Shown here: positions 1 through 9,695 of the stretch, in pieces
Position numbering within the stretch: position 1 is the first letter of the stretch
How the letters are laid out: each line of letters begins with the position of its first letter
DNA from: Brachyspira alvinipulli ATCC 51933
Lineage (GTDB): Bacteria; Spirochaetota; Brachyspiria; Brachyspirales; Brachyspiraceae
NCBI RefSeq assembly: GCF_000518245.1
Contig: NZ_KI912407.1
Location: 162,241 to 226,240, forward strand
DNA length: 64,000 bases
Reading direction: 5' to 3'
Program-made: the position numbers and the translations under genes
Notes under the pieces: model-generated
The model's input: the letters and a program-made list of their open reading frames with translations, nothing else
What the model was told of the DNA's origin: nothing
The model's database searches: none

Positions 1-146
1 TATCCCCCACTCTACGGCAGATTACCTACGTGTTACTCACCAGTTCGCCGCTAACTTATCCAGTTGCCCGAATAAGCCCGCTCGACTTGCATGCTTAAGA
101 CGCATCGCCAACGTTCGCTCTGAGCCAGAATCAAACTCTCCATACT
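1..146 (-). rRNA. rrs: 16S ribosomal RNA, 5' end only
   Basis: Read on the minus strand, this holds the universal 16S start (AGAGTTTGATTCTGGCTCAG, beginning near 139) followed by the usual early helices and the GTGAGTAACACGTAG block. The rest of the gene lies beyond the left edge. The exact mature 5' end is an estimate of about 146 from alignment with the known bacterial start. The sequence style fits a spirochaete such as Brachyspira. Confidence 0.97.
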
Positions 147-376
147 CACTTTTGTGAATCTGAAATGATTCTTTATATTATCATTCTACTGAATGATGAT
201 TTACTTACTTAAAGAAATGTTACAAATTGTAACCGTTGGGTCATAGAACTTATTAAGTTCATTTACACCAGTTGTGTTTTGTTTTTCTTAAATTGCTTCT
301 GCTATCCATATTTCAAAGAACTTTTTGTTCCCGTTGTTTCAAGCGATGTTTTTTATTTCTCATCGTTTGTTTTATT

Positions 377-404
377 ATTATAGCACAGGGGCAAAAAAAC
401 ACAA
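377..404 (-). promoter_or_regulatory. Probable promoter of the 16S rRNA transcript
   Basis: On the minus strand a TTGTGT -35 box (399-404) and a perfect TATAAT -10 box (377-382) are separated by 16 bases. A G/C-containing patch between them stands out from very AT-rich DNA. The leader of about 230 bases between it and the 16S gene contains a GTTCTTTGAAATAT stretch that resembles a boxA antitermination element. No other -10 as good lies in the leader. Confidence 0.6.
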
Positions 405-747
405 TACTAAAAATCCGCTTTTTTTATTTTTTTTAACCTAAAAACTATATAATTAGATATATATACAACATATCATACATATTTTAGTAGCAATTATCAA
501 AAACACCTAAAAAACGATATCTTACAACCAAGAATTTATCTCTAGTTTTCATAATTTCATACCAAATTTTTGAATTTCTTTTATAAAAATGGTCAAATTT
601 TATATAATTTTATATAATTGATATATGATTTTAAAAATATTTTTTTATTTTTTTATTAAAATACCAGGTTTTATTATAAAAATTATCAAAAAAAAAATAT
701 ATTTATTTTATAGAAACTTATTAGAAAAATTAACCAAAATAACAATT

Positions 748-812
748 ATTTTTTACTAGACAAATATAAAAAACACCTCTATTTTTTACTAGACAAATAT
801 AAAAAACACCTC
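748..812. repeat. 33-bp tandem duplication
   Basis: Two copies of a 32-base unit (beginning ATTTTTTACTAGACAAATAT, ending AAAACACCTC) lie at 748-779 and 781-812, with a period of 33. The copies are identical, so the duplication is recent or maintained. There is no coding content. Confidence 0.9.
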
Positions 813-930
813 GTATAAAATTAATAAAAACAAATCCGATAAAAATCCACCAAAACAAATAAAAAATAAAACTTGATTTTATATTAATTTAGATATATTA
901 TATAAGAGCATATAATTGGAGAGTATTATT

Positions 931-1671
931 TTGGAAACCATGATAGATATCATTAATAGAGCACAGTTAAAAAACATAGATGAAGATGCATTTTTGTCTA
1001 TAGCTTCAATATGTTCTTTTATTCCAAAATCTATTACTGAAAACAATACTTGGAAAAAACTTCCATTATCAGCAAAAGAAGTATACAGAACTTTAGTTGC
1101 TAATTATGATTATAAATTAGGAATATCTCAGATAACACATTCTCAGATATTAAATGAAGCTGGTATAGGAGGAAATGCTACTATAGTAAAATCTTTGGAT
1201 ACTTTGGAGGAAAAGGGATTTATTACAAGAGTAGAGTCTAAAGTGAAAAGTCATCATTATTTAATGCCTTATCAGGAAAGATTTTTTGCTTCTGTATGTA
1301 ATTTACAGGTTAGAGACTTCTCTTCTCTTTATACTATTAATAAAAAAACAAAAAAAGAAACTCAAATTAAACAATCTATTGATAAACTTTTTTTCAAAGT
1401 TTGTTATAATTTAAGTTGTCTAGAGATAGATAACCCGCAAAAATTAATAGATAAGTATTCATCAGATGGTAATCAGCTTAGAACTATACTTTCTATGTGC
1501 AACTACATATATATAGCAAAAAAATATGGTTTAAATAAAAACATAAATTTGAATGATTATCTTATAGATTACTTAAAAAAAGGAAATATAACTGAAAATT
1601 TATTTGATAATGAAACTATGAATACTATAAAAAATATATTAATAAAGAACAAACAAAATATAACAGAGTAA
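931..1671 (+). CDS. Winged-helix DNA-binding-like protein, function unknown
   Basis: A protein of about 246 residues. Residues ~40-100 read like a winged helix-turn-helix: a helix with LPLSAKEVYRTL, then ITHSQILNEAGIGGNATIVK as a recognition helix, then a hairpin LEEKGFITRVES. The pattern recalls the MarR/DnaD/initiator-type wHTH folds, but no specific family is recognised. The C-terminal half is Lys/Asn-rich and helical. I chose TTG 931 because a GGAGAG Shine-Dalgarno (918-923) sits 7 bases before it; ATG 940 is possible, and TTG 916 would overlap the ribosome site. It ends 4 bases before the Lys-rich LysM gene, so the two are probably co-transcribed. A regulator or replication-type role is inference only. 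Confidence 0.7.
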   Translation: METMIDIINRAQLKNIDEDAFLSIASICSFIPKSITENNTWKKLPLSAKEVYRTLVANYDYKLGISQITHSQILNEAGIGGNATIVKSLDTLEEKGFITRVESKVKSHHYLMPYQERFFASVCNLQVRDFSSLYTINKKTKKETQIKQSIDKLFFKVCYNLSCLEIDNPQKLIDKYSSDGNQLRTILSMCNYIYIAKKYGLNKNINLNDYLIDYLKKGNITENLFDNETMNTIKNILIKNKQNITE

Positions 1672-1675
1672 TACT

Positions 1676-4072
1676 ATGGCAACAAAGAAAACTACAACAA
1701 ACAAAGAAACAACAACAAAAAAAACTGCATCAGTGAAAAAAGCAGAAGAAACTCCTAAGAAAACTACAGCTAAAAAAACAGCAGAAGAAACTACTAAAAA
1801 AACTGCATCAAAAAAGAAAGAAGATACTACTACTGCTAAAAAAGATACAGCTAAAAAAGAAAGTACCGCTAAAAAAACTACATCAGTAAAAAAAGCAGAA
1901 GAAACTACTAAAAAAACTACTGCAGCTAAAAAAACTGCAGAAGAAACTTCTAAAAAAGAAGATTCTGTTAAAAAAACTGCTGTAAAAAAAACATCATCTG
2001 TAGTGAAAAAAGAAGATGAAGTTAAAGCCATAGAGGTTGATAAAATAGAAAAACCTAAAACATTAGATTCTATAATAAAAAAAGAAGATGAAAAGAAAGA
2101 AGAAAAAAAGGATTTAAAAGAATTAATAAAAAGTTCTCAGGATAGAAAAATATCATTAAAAACTTCAACTCCTGTTAGAAAAATAGATTCTATAAAAACA
2201 GAAACTACAGATTCAAAACCAGAAAGAGAATCTATAACTTTATTAAAAGAAGCTATAAAAGCTAAATCAAAAAATGTATCAAGACCTGTTAGTGTAAAAA
2301 AAAGAATACTTATAGATGATAATGAAGACAGTATAGCAAATGATAATATACCTTTGAATATATCAAAACCTGTATCATCATCTTTATTTAATAACAATGA
2401 AACTGTAAAAGAAAAAGATGAAAATGTATTTTCTTTTAATAGATTTGATTCAGATAAAAAAGAAAATGAAGAAAACATTTCAGATAATTTTGATAATAAA
2501 GAGGATAATTATTCTAAAATTTCTTCATCCTCTTCTATAACTGATACATATCATTTTGAAAAATTAGATGAAAACAATGATGAAGATAAAGATATTGAAG
2601 AGACAAAAACAGATAATGTTGATTTAGTAAGTGATGATAACGAAGAAGAAAAAGATGAAATTGTAGAAAAAATCGCAGATGAATCTGAAGAAACAGAAGA
2701 CGTTAAAGATAATATTGAAAATAATAAAGATGAAGACGATATAAAAGAAGAAGTAGAGGAAGTTACTGAAACTTTAGAAATAAAAGAAATAGCAGAGGTT
2801 GCTGAAACAGAAGATATAAAAGAAGATGAAAAAGAAAAAATCGAAGAAAAAGCAACTTATAGTAAAAGCGATATATTTAAAAGAGTTGTAATACCTAATT
2901 TAAATGATAGTGAAGAAGTACAAAAATCCAAATTTAATCAAGAAGAAATGGATAAAGCAGTTGAAAGTGCTCCTATAATACATGAAAATGAAAAAGTAGA
3001 AAATTATAAAAATTACACACTTGATAAAACAATAGAAGATGAAAAAACAGAAGATAATGAAAAACTTCAGGAACTTAGAGAAAAAGATATAAAAATAATA
3101 GAAACAGAAGATGAATTAAAAACATCATCTTTCCCTGAAATAGAAAGAAAGCCGGTAGAACCTTATGTTGCTCCAGCACATTCTATGGAAAATGATAAGA
3201 AACAAAATAAACTTGTACCAATAATCGGTATAATTATAATAATTTTAGGTTTATCATTCTTAGGTATACAGTTTTTTACTGGAAAAAACAATAATAATAC
3301 TGATGATGGATTTTATGATATTGTAACAAATGAAACTATAGATAATAATGTTAATACAAATAATAATGCGGCATTAATACAAACAAATACTATAAAAGAG
3401 GATACTAACACTACAGTAAGACCTCAAACTAATAATACAAGACCGCAGACTAATAATGCTGTTAATACTCAAACTAATACAAGACCACAAACTAACACTA
3501 CAGTAAGACCTCAAACTAATAACACAAGACCGCAAACTAACACTACAGTAAGACCTCAAACTAATAATAATACAAGACCGCAGACTAATAATGCTGTTAA
3601 TACTCAAACTAATACAAGAGTGCAGACTAACACACCTCCTACTCCTCCAAAAGAACCAGAGATAACTCCACCTACACCTCCTACTCCTCCACCTAATCCT
3701 CCTACAGCCAATAACACAAATGCTTCAATATCTGGAATGAATCAGAATAATAATATATCAGGTCTTAATACATATAAAACACAATGGAATGATACGCTAT
3801 CTTCTATAGCTACAAAAGAACTTGGAGACGGTAGAAGATGGCCTTCTATATTTGTACTTAACCAAGATTTAATGAAAAGTCCTGATGATATAGTATTTAA
3901 TATATATATAAAAATACCAAACGGCGGTAAAAAAAAAGTTGATGATATGACAGATAATGAAAAAAGAAGTTTATATAATGATTATCTAAAAGTAGCTGAA
4001 ATATATTCAAAAATTGGAAAATCAAATCAGGCAAATACAATTAAATCTCAAGCAAATTCTATATTAAAATAA
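1676..4072 (+). CDS. Lys-rich/acidic membrane protein with C-terminal LysM-like domain
   Basis: A 798-residue protein with five zones. Residues 1-115 are imperfect KKTA / VKKAEET repeats, like histone H1 tails. Residues ~115-500 are highly charged and increasingly acidic (long E/D runs). One transmembrane helix lies at about 512-535 (KLVPIIGIIIIILGLSFLG). Then come Asn/Thr RPQTNN repeats and a Pro-rich linker, ending in a LysM-like domain (YKTQWNDTLSSIATKELG ... WPSIFVLNQ) near residues 700-750. With no signal peptide, the simplest topology puts the basic and acidic tail in the cytoplasm and the LysM part in the periplasm on peptidoglycan. It sits directly behind the winged-helix gene with a poor ribosome site, suggesting coupling. 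A role in linking cell wall to nucleoid or cytoskeleton is speculation. Confidence 0.8.
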   Translation: MATKKTTTNKETTTKKTASVKKAEETPKKTTAKKTAEETTKKTASKKKEDTTTAKKDTAKKESTAKKTTSVKKAEETTKKTTAAKKTAEETSKKEDSVKKTAVKKTSSVVKKEDEVKAIEVDKIEKPKTLDSIIKKEDEKKEEKKDLKELIKSSQDRKISLKTSTPVRKIDSIKTETTDSKPERESITLLKEAIKAKSKNVSRPVSVKKRILIDDNEDSIANDNIPLNISKPVSSSLFNNNETVKEKDENVFSFNRFDSDKKENEENISDNFDNKEDNYSKISSSSSITDTYHFEKLDENNDEDKDIEETKTDNVDLVSDDNEEEKDEIVEKIADESEETEDVKDNIENNKDEDDIKEEVEEVTETLEIKEIAEVAETEDIKEDEKEKIEEKATYSKSDIFKRVVIPNLNDSEEVQKSKFNQEEMDKAVESAPIIHENEKVENYKNYTLDKTIEDEKTEDNEKLQELREKDIKIIETEDELKTSSFPEIERKPVEPYVAPAHSMENDKKQNKLVPIIGIIIIILGLSFLGIQFFTGKNNNNTDDGFYDIVTNETIDNNVNTNNNAALIQTNTIKEDTNTTVRPQTNNTRPQTNNAVNTQTNTRPQTNTTVRPQTNNTRPQTNTTVRPQTNNNTRPQTNNAVNTQTNTRVQTNTPPTPPKEPEITPPTPPTPPPNPPTANNTNASISGMNQNNNISGLNTYKTQWNDTLSSIATKELGDGRRWPSIFVLNQDLMKSPDDIVFNIYIKIPNGGKKKVDDMTDNEKRSLYNDYLKVAEIYSKIGKSNQANTIKSQANSILK
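3414..3632 (+). repeat. In-gene tandem repeats coding RPQTNN units
   Basis: Within the LysM gene, units of about 36-48 bases coding T(V)RPQTNNTRPQTN recur, mixed with AVNTQTN units, and neighbouring copies are nearly identical in DNA. All units are multiples of three, so slippage would change the length of the periplasmic linker without breaking the frame. Confidence 0.8.
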
Positions 4073-4106
4073 TTCAATTAAAAAATCCCATTTAGCGATA
4101 TAAACA

Positions 4107-4481
4107 ATGAAAAGATTCAATAAAAATAAGAATGCAAAATTAGAATTCTCATGTACAGGATGTGGTATATGCTGTAAAGAAAAGGGATATGTATTTTTTA
4201 ATGATAATGATATAATAAATGCCTCTGAATTCTTAAAAACATCTCCTCCTGTTTTCATTAATAAATATCTAGAGTACGAAGAAAATTACGGATATTATAT
4301 AAGAATATCTGAAGGAGAAAGCTGTCCATTTCTTGATGAAAATAATAGATGCACAATCAATGACGCTAAACCGCATCAATGCAAAACTTTTCCATATTGG
4401 AAAGAATATATGGATAAAAATGGTAATATAATAGCAGGTAAATTCAATAGACCCTGCCCGGGTGTAAAAATCAAAAAATAA
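4107..4481 (+). CDS. YkgJ-family cysteine cluster protein (putative metal chelator)
   Basis: A 124-residue protein with the CxxCGxCC signature of the YkgJ/UPF0153 family (CTGCGICC near residues 16-23) and the usual later cysteines: CPFL, RCTI, QCKTFPYW and the final CPG. The family is thought to bind zinc or iron through these cysteines; its cellular role is not established. Length and cysteine spacing look complete. No clear Shine-Dalgarno precedes ATG 4107, and the gene starts 34 bases after the LysM gene, so it may be read from the same transcript. Confidence 0.85.
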   Translation: MKRFNKNKNAKLEFSCTGCGICCKEKGYVFFNDNDIINASEFLKTSPPVFINKYLEYEENYGYYIRISEGESCPFLDENNRCTINDAKPHQCKTFPYWKEYMDKNGNIIAGKFNRPCPGVKIKK

Positions 4482-4563
4482 TTTTTTTGCTTATTTCATT
4501 TTTTTTAAAAATATTATATAATAATACGTTGTTAATGGATAATATGTATAGGAAAAATAAATA

Positions 4564-6015
4564 ATGAGTAATGATTTGATTAGTAAATATGATGCTTTAT
4601 CTGTAAAAGATATAAAAGCTATTAAGGATCAATTAATAGCACATAATATACCCCTATTTAGATTAGACAAAGAAAAAAATATCATATCGTTTCCAACAGA
4701 ACAATTAAGTATTATAATAGATAATGAAAAATACGCTAATTTAAAATTATATATACCAAAACATTTTTCTGTATTTATAGAAGAATTCAAATCTATAATC
4801 AATACAGCAACTAATAATGATAACGATTCTTCCGCTCCTTATGTATTTAGAACTCCGAAAGAATCAGAAAAAGAGATGGGTAAGAGAATATCTGAAATCT
4901 CTAAAATGACATATAAAGAAAAAGTTAATACTATAGAAAATTATAATAAAGAACTTAAAGAAATTAAAATAGATGAACAAGCCGGATTAACAAAAAATGC
5001 AGCTCAGCAAATAGTTAATGTTGGAAATGATGTTGGACTTATAGCTAAAGTTACAATGTTTGAAAGCATACAAAAAATTAAAGGCGAAGAAATTACACAA
5101 GAACAGGCAAAAATAGAGAATCAGGAAATAACAGAAACAACTACAAATCTTGTTACTACTATAGTTGATATGCTTGCAAATAATACAGAAACACAAAAAG
5201 TTTTTGATGAATTAAGAAATTATTCTGACGGAGGAGTAATGTCTCATTCCAACAGAGTTTTTATTTCTTATGTTAATTTTATGGCATTTTATAACAATCT
5301 CATAAACAGAAGACATTTAGTTCATAAAATAAGAACATCATACACAAACAAATATAAGAAATTTTATGAACAAGTTGAAGCTGTATTTAGCAAAGCAGAT
5401 ATACATAAAAATTTAGCCACTGTTGAAGATTGTATTGATAAAGGGGTAAAGGTTATAGGCGAAAAAGAAATGAATCTTTATGCTGTAGGTGCTTTGCTAC
5501 ATGATATAGGAAAGGTCAAAGACTTAGATTATTTTGAAGGTGCTACTGGAAGAGATTATGAGAGAATAAAGAAGCATTTATTTAATAGTTATGCCTTGGT
5601 AAGCCAAACTTCTGAATATCCTTTAGAGGTTATATTAACTGTAGCATTACATCATGAATATTATGGTTTAGGATATGGCCCTTATCAGCATTTATATGAA
5701 TTAAAACTAGCTAAACATCCTAATTTCCAAATACAGAGAATAATGACTTATGATGCTAAAGCTATAGATGAATGTGATGCTTTTGCTTATTTCCCTGCTA
5801 AAATGCTTGAAGTTATAGATGTATACGATGCTTTAATAGACCCTGCACGTAAATATAGAGGCGGTAAAACTTTCACTCCTGAAGAAGCATTAAACATAAT
5901 GAGAGAAGATTTTATAGAAAAGCATGTTAAACTAGATCCTATACTATACGATGTGTTTGTTGAGTTTTTAAGCAATTCTATAGAACAGGATTTGATGACT
6001 TGCAAATTACTATAG
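4564..6015 (+). CDS. HD-domain (HD-GYP-like) phosphohydrolase
   Basis: A 483-residue protein. The C-terminal half carries an HD domain: LLHDIGK with H313-D314, a KKH segment, and the HHE...GYG segment (H363, H364, E365; G370-Y371-G372). In true HD-GYP cyclic-di-GMP phosphodiesterases the last motif reads GYP, so this is a variant and the substrate is uncertain. The N-terminal ~200 residues are helical with no domain I recognise. The start is supported by AGGA upstream. It is preceded by an AT-rich gap and followed by a convergent tRNA gene. A signalling phosphodiesterase role is inference from the family. Confidence 0.8.
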   Translation: MSNDLISKYDALSVKDIKAIKDQLIAHNIPLFRLDKEKNIISFPTEQLSIIIDNEKYANLKLYIPKHFSVFIEEFKSIINTATNNDNDSSAPYVFRTPKESEKEMGKRISEISKMTYKEKVNTIENYNKELKEIKIDEQAGLTKNAAQQIVNVGNDVGLIAKVTMFESIQKIKGEEITQEQAKIENQEITETTTNLVTTIVDMLANNTETQKVFDELRNYSDGGVMSHSNRVFISYVNFMAFYNNLINRRHLVHKIRTSYTNKYKKFYEQVEAVFSKADIHKNLATVEDCIDKGVKVIGEKEMNLYAVGALLHDIGKVKDLDYFEGATGRDYERIKKHLFNSYALVSQTSEYPLEVILTVALHHEYYGLGYGPYQHLYELKLAKHPNFQIQRIMTYDAKAIDECDAFAYFPAKMLEVIDVYDALIDPARKYRGGKTFTPEEALNIMREDFIEKHVKLDPILYDVFVEFLSNSIEQDLMTCKLL

Positions 6016-6070
6016 TAGTATACTAAAAAAGTCTATACAGTTTTATACAAAATTACTGAAAAATAGTATG

Positions 6071-6143
<73 letters not shown>

Positions 6144-6150
6144 TTAAAAC

Positions 6151-6807
6151 TTAATTATTTGTAACAGCGGTCTGATTATTATTATTAGTTGCTTGCTGCT
6201 GTAATTCTTCTAATTTAGCAATGCCATCTCTATAAGCTGAAAATACCATCTGCCAATTAGTTGTAGCTAAAGGAGAAACATATATATCATCATAAGTCTC
6301 TTCATTAAATTCGTTTACAAAATTAAATCTTATATTAGAAATAGGTCTGCTTGCGAAACTTTCAAACTCAGCATCATCATTAAACTTATATCTAACTTCA
6401 ACATCATAAAATCTTAAATCACCCATCATAAACGGATTATAAATAACCTTCTGAATATTAGATAATTGAACAGTGCTTCCGTCATCAAAAGTAAATATTA
6501 TAGGAGTTCCCCTATTTACTAATATTTGACCTGGATACTTATATCTAAACTCTAATGTTATAGTTCTGCCTGCTCTTTTATAGAATCTAAATCTGTTATC
6601 TCTTAAATATTTATATGTATCCTTCCATGATGTATATATATTCATTTTTGAAGTCAATTTATCTCTTTCTGTAAAGAATAATCTACTTTTTAAAATATCA
6701 TTAGTTGCATTTGAATTGTTTGTCTGCATTGCATCATTAGTTTGCTGTGAATACAAACATGAAAAATATACAAATATAATAAAAAATGAAATTAATAATT
6801 TATTCAT
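6151..6807 (-). CDS. Exported protein, possible lipoprotein, function unknown
   Basis: A protein of about 218 residues beginning MNKLLISFFIIFVYFSCLYS, a signal sequence with a lipobox-like FSC before a Gln/Asn/Thr-rich stretch. The mature part is a beta-rich domain (GRTITLEFRYKYPGQ, DVEVRYKF, ISNIRFNFV) with no recognised family, ending in a Gln/Asn-rich tail. The second ATG is chosen as start because GGAG lies 9 bases before it, inside the longer frame that would add MENNK. It probably resides in the periplasm or on the inner face of a membrane. The stop is only 7 bases before the tRNA-Thr gene. Confidence 0.75.
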   Translation of the reverse strand: MNKLLISFFIIFVYFSCLYSQQTNDAMQTNNSNATNDILKSRLFFTERDKLTSKMNIYTSWKDTYKYLRDNRFRFYKRAGRTITLEFRYKYPGQILVNRGTPIIFTFDDGSTVQLSNIQKVIYNPFMMGDLRFYDVEVRYKFNDDAEFESFASRPISNIRFNFVNEFNEETYDDIYVSPLATTNWQMVFSAYRDGIAKLEELQQQATNNNNQTAVTNN

Positions 6808-6916
6808 TTTATTATTCTCCATTATAAATATAACCTATATAATATTAAGAACGGAATATTAATGGTTAAAATTAAAGACAAGTAGGTATTTTTTTTTTTT
6901 AAATTGAATAATAATA

Positions 6917-6944
6917 TTGACACCTTCAAAATATTTGTTAGAAT
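6917..6944 (+). promoter_or_regulatory. Promoter of the HMA-domain gene
   Basis: A perfect TTGACA -35 (6917-6922) and TAGAAT -10 (6939-6944) are separated by 16 bases, about 30 bases before ATG 6974. Confidence 0.65.
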
Positions 6945-6973
6945 AATCTAATAAATGTTAAAAGTAATATTTA

Positions 6974-7339
6974 ATGGAAAGTGTAATAATTATAACTGCT
7001 ATTATAATAATAGGAATTATAGCAGTATTAAGCTATATAAAGAAAATGAAATCAGGAAGCTGCTGTTCTGGTGAAATTAAATGCTGCAATGAAAAAGTTA
7101 AAGTAAAAGATAAAAATAAAAATCATTATCCATATAAAAAAATATTAAAAATAGGTGGAATGACCTGTACTAATTGTGCTAGAACAATAGAAAACAATTT
7201 TAATAAACTTGGAAATGTATATACTAAAGTAAATTTTGATAAAGAAGAAGCTGAGATTCTTATGAAAGAAAATATAGATGATAAAATATTTGAAAATATT
7301 ATAAAAGAATCCGGGTACAGATATTATATAAAGGAATAA
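6974..7339 (+). CDS. Membrane-anchored heavy-metal-associated (HMA) domain protein
   Basis: A 121-residue protein. Residues 1-22 form one membrane helix (VIIITAIIIIGIIAVLSYI); a short Cys-rich stretch (SCCSGEIKCC) follows; residues ~55-121 are an HMA fold with the metal site GMTCTNC, as in copper chaperones and the amino-terminal domains of copper ATPases. It likely binds Cu(I) or a similar thiophilic ion at the cytoplasmic face of the membrane. No ATPase gene adjoins it. The upper Cys cluster suggests a second metal site. The gene ends at a strong terminator shared with the convergent gene. Confidence 0.85.
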   Translation: MESVIIITAIIIIGIIAVLSYIKKMKSGSCCSGEIKCCNEKVKVKDKNKNHYPYKKILKIGGMTCTNCARTIENNFNKLGNVYTKVNFDKEEAEILMKENIDDKIFENIIKESGYRYYIKE

Positions 7340-7340
7340 A

Positions 7341-7364
7341 AAAGGAGGCTTTGAAGCCCCCTTT
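7341..7364. terminator. Bidirectional rho-independent terminator
   Basis: Near-perfect hairpin with arms AAAGGAGGCTT and AAGCCCCCTTT and a 2-base loop, with A run on one side and T run on the other, between two convergent genes. It can serve both strands. Confidence 0.8.
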
Positions 7365-7379
7365 TGTAAGTTGTATAAA

Positions 7380-9653
7380 TCAATTATTATTTACTTTTTC
7401 TTCTTCCTCTTTTTTATCTTCGTCGCCTTTAGCAACTACAGCAGCCTCTTCTTTCTTAGGTCTTGCTCTGAAAGAGTTTAACATAGTATAAGCAACAGCC
7501 ACATTTTCCTCACCAGAAGAAGATGCCACTCTGAAAGCCATTAGAGAAGAATATCTGCTTCTGCCATAAGCATATCTAAATCCAATCTCAACACTTTCAC
7601 CTGGATCTATATCTACTTTTTCACTATCAAGCACTATTGTTGATAGAGCCTGAGATAAATCTGTTTTAATAGTTACATCATTTTGTCTCTTAGATGTTCT
7701 ATTAACTATAGTAAGCACACCTGTTCTATTGCCCTCATCAAGTTTAACTGTAACATTGAATGGGTTTTCTGAATATTTCTCTTCTATTCTTGAAACTATA
7801 GAAGCATTAATATTAGCCCACTCTTTTATATTGTTTCCAGAACCTCTAAACTTAGACCATAACATTCTTGAAATATCATGGAAGAATATACCTCTTATTC
7901 TGCTGCTTCTATTAAATTTAGCTTCAGATTCATACATTCTTCTCATATATTCTAATTCCGGTCTCAAACTTCCGTCCTGAAGTCTGTTATCTATCATATT
8001 TCCAACTAATACATTATATTCGCCTGATAAATACTGAGGCCAAGCAGCAAGCATACCAACATGCTGAGCACGATTAGCTTCGTATATCATAACTGCATCG
8101 TAATCTATACCAGCATCAAAGAACATATAAGGATCTTGTCCATGTTCCTGACCATGATTCCAACCTAAAGTAAATGCCCATAATTTTTTCTTAATTCCTG
8201 ATTCTTTTATAGCTTTTATTATCAATGATTCTTTATGAGCTCTAAACCATCTCCATTTCATACCTATTTCTTTTCTGCCTCTATTAACAGCAAGCCAACG
8301 CATTCTAGCAGGCTTACTCATAGTAGACCAGTTAGCAGGAACATAAACACCTGTAAGCTCAACCATTTCATCAACCATCTCGTAACCATCTACTTCACCT
8401 GTACGTATAAAGTCAAGTCCTACATAAGATATATTAGGGTTAGCATCATATCTTTTCAATATATCTATAATGTCCTGAACTCTCTTAGGGTCAGCCAAAG
8501 ATATATGTCTGCTTTCTACCAAACTTTGAGTAGCAGAATTATATCCAACTGATACCTCATATCCGCCTTTTCTAGCACCGCCGCCTGCCGCAAAATAACT
8601 CATAACATAAGCACCAAGCTCAACATTTCCTTTAGCTCTGCTGTCAGCCAAATTTTCAATATTTTTTATCATAGCTTTAGCCCAAGGCTCTTCAGGAGTA
8701 ATACCTCCAGTCCATCCTGTAGTCTGTCCCCCTATAGCCCAGAACATATCGCATTTCATATATCTAACCCAGTCATATATAGCATCATAAGTTGTAGGTT
8801 CGCCTGTTTCTACGCTAGGTATCTTTTTAGTAGTTAAATCTATTGCATATTCTAAAGTAGCTATTTTTTTAGTTTCTTTAGCAGGAGGAGATTGTCTTCC
8901 TTTAACTGTAAAGTCTTTTGTATAACCAAAAACTCCGCTCTTAGTTTGAACCAAAACTATAGCCTGATATTCTCCTAAAACTCCTCCGAAAGGATGCAAA
9001 TATGTTCCTTTATATTGAGAGTTTCTAACTTTAAATACATTAATTGAATATCTTTCATCGCCGTTTTTTCTTACTATCCTGTCTTTCTTATATCTTACAT
9101 AAATACTTATATTATTTACAACATCCTCAGTATAAACAGAAGCATTTATTACAACTGGTTCATATCTAAAAACAGATATTTTAGATAAATCTATTGATAC
9201 TCTAGGAGCTTCTCTTTTTCTAGAGTTAAGTATTGCAGCATCAATTGCTCCGCTTAATTGATCGGCAGCTTTATCTGTTGTATTGGCATTAAATACCATT
9301 GCAGGAAGTATATTAGGATTAGGCATTGAAGAACTAAATTCATCATCGCTTAAAAGCAAATCCTGGCTTAAATACTGTATATCTTCATCAGCACTTATAT
9401 CCTCATCTGTATAAATATCTTCCAAATCTACAGATAAATCATAATCATATATAGGTTTCGATGTAACAAGCGAAAGCGAATCCGGATTGTACATATCTAT
9501 TCTATGATTTTTAGGATCCTCACTATCAATGTTGTAGGTATTATCATTATTATAACTAAGTATAGTCATTCTCTCACCTATACCAAATGTAAGAGAGACA
9601 AGTGCTACGGATATGAGCAATAATATTGTAGTGGCTATTATACTTTTTTTCAT
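7380..9653 (-). CDS. Large exported protein with putative TIM-barrel/glycosidase-like domain
   Basis: A 757-residue protein with an N-terminal signal or anchor (KKSIIATTILLLISVALVSL). Residues ~60-250 are Asp/Glu-rich and then beta-sandwich-like (PVVINASVYTEDVVNNISIYV). Residues ~260-620 look like an alpha/beta barrel, with segments such as DAIYDWVRYMKCDMFWAIGG, ISYVGLDFIRTGEVDG and DYDAVMIYEANRA reminiscent of glycoside-hydrolase-like barrels; acidic residues end several strands. A beta domain and a Lys/Glu-rich tail follow. I cannot place it in a named family, so enzyme activity is inference. It is likely periplasmic. It has a GGAAG ribosome site and shares its terminator with the HMA gene. 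Confidence 0.75.
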   Translation of the reverse strand: MKKSIIATTILLLISVALVSLTFGIGERMTILSYNNDNTYNIDSEDPKNHRIDMYNPDSLSLVTSKPIYDYDLSVDLEDIYTDEDISADEDIQYLSQDLLLSDDEFSSSMPNPNILPAMVFNANTTDKAADQLSGAIDAAILNSRKREAPRVSIDLSKISVFRYEPVVINASVYTEDVVNNISIYVRYKKDRIVRKNGDERYSINVFKVRNSQYKGTYLHPFGGVLGEYQAIVLVQTKSGVFGYTKDFTVKGRQSPPAKETKKIATLEYAIDLTTKKIPSVETGEPTTYDAIYDWVRYMKCDMFWAIGGQTTGWTGGITPEEPWAKAMIKNIENLADSRAKGNVELGAYVMSYFAAGGGARKGGYEVSVGYNSATQSLVESRHISLADPKRVQDIIDILKRYDANPNISYVGLDFIRTGEVDGYEMVDEMVELTGVYVPANWSTMSKPARMRWLAVNRGRKEIGMKWRWFRAHKESLIIKAIKESGIKKKLWAFTLGWNHGQEHGQDPYMFFDAGIDYDAVMIYEANRAQHVGMLAAWPQYLSGEYNVLVGNMIDNRLQDGSLRPELEYMRRMYESEAKFNRSSRIRGIFFHDISRMLWSKFRGSGNNIKEWANINASIVSRIEEKYSENPFNVTVKLDEGNRTGVLTIVNRTSKRQNDVTIKTDLSQALSTIVLDSEKVDIDPGESVEIGFRYAYGRSRYSSLMAFRVASSSGEENVAVAYTMLNSFRARPKKEEAAVVAKGDEDKKEEEEKVNNN

Positions 9654-9695
9654 ATTGATTTGCTTCCAATTTTTTTATTTTTATTTAATTTATTA

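Larger units (their letters stand above)
147..930. other. rRNA leader and AT-rich intergenic region
   Basis: No gene is visible here. The left part is the 16S leader and promoter. From about 405 to 900 the DNA is nearly pure A/T with no usable reading frame, and it contains a 33-bp tandem duplication at 748-812. A promoter for the rightward gene must lie near 870-905, where TATATT/TATAAG strings occur, but no convincing -35 box can be chosen. Confidence 0.6.

Noticed and set aside
1639..2031. Val/Phe-rich antisense frame opposite the Lys-rich repeats
   Set aside because: AAA/ACT/GCT repeat bias keeps the other strand open; no start signals; a shadow of the real gene.
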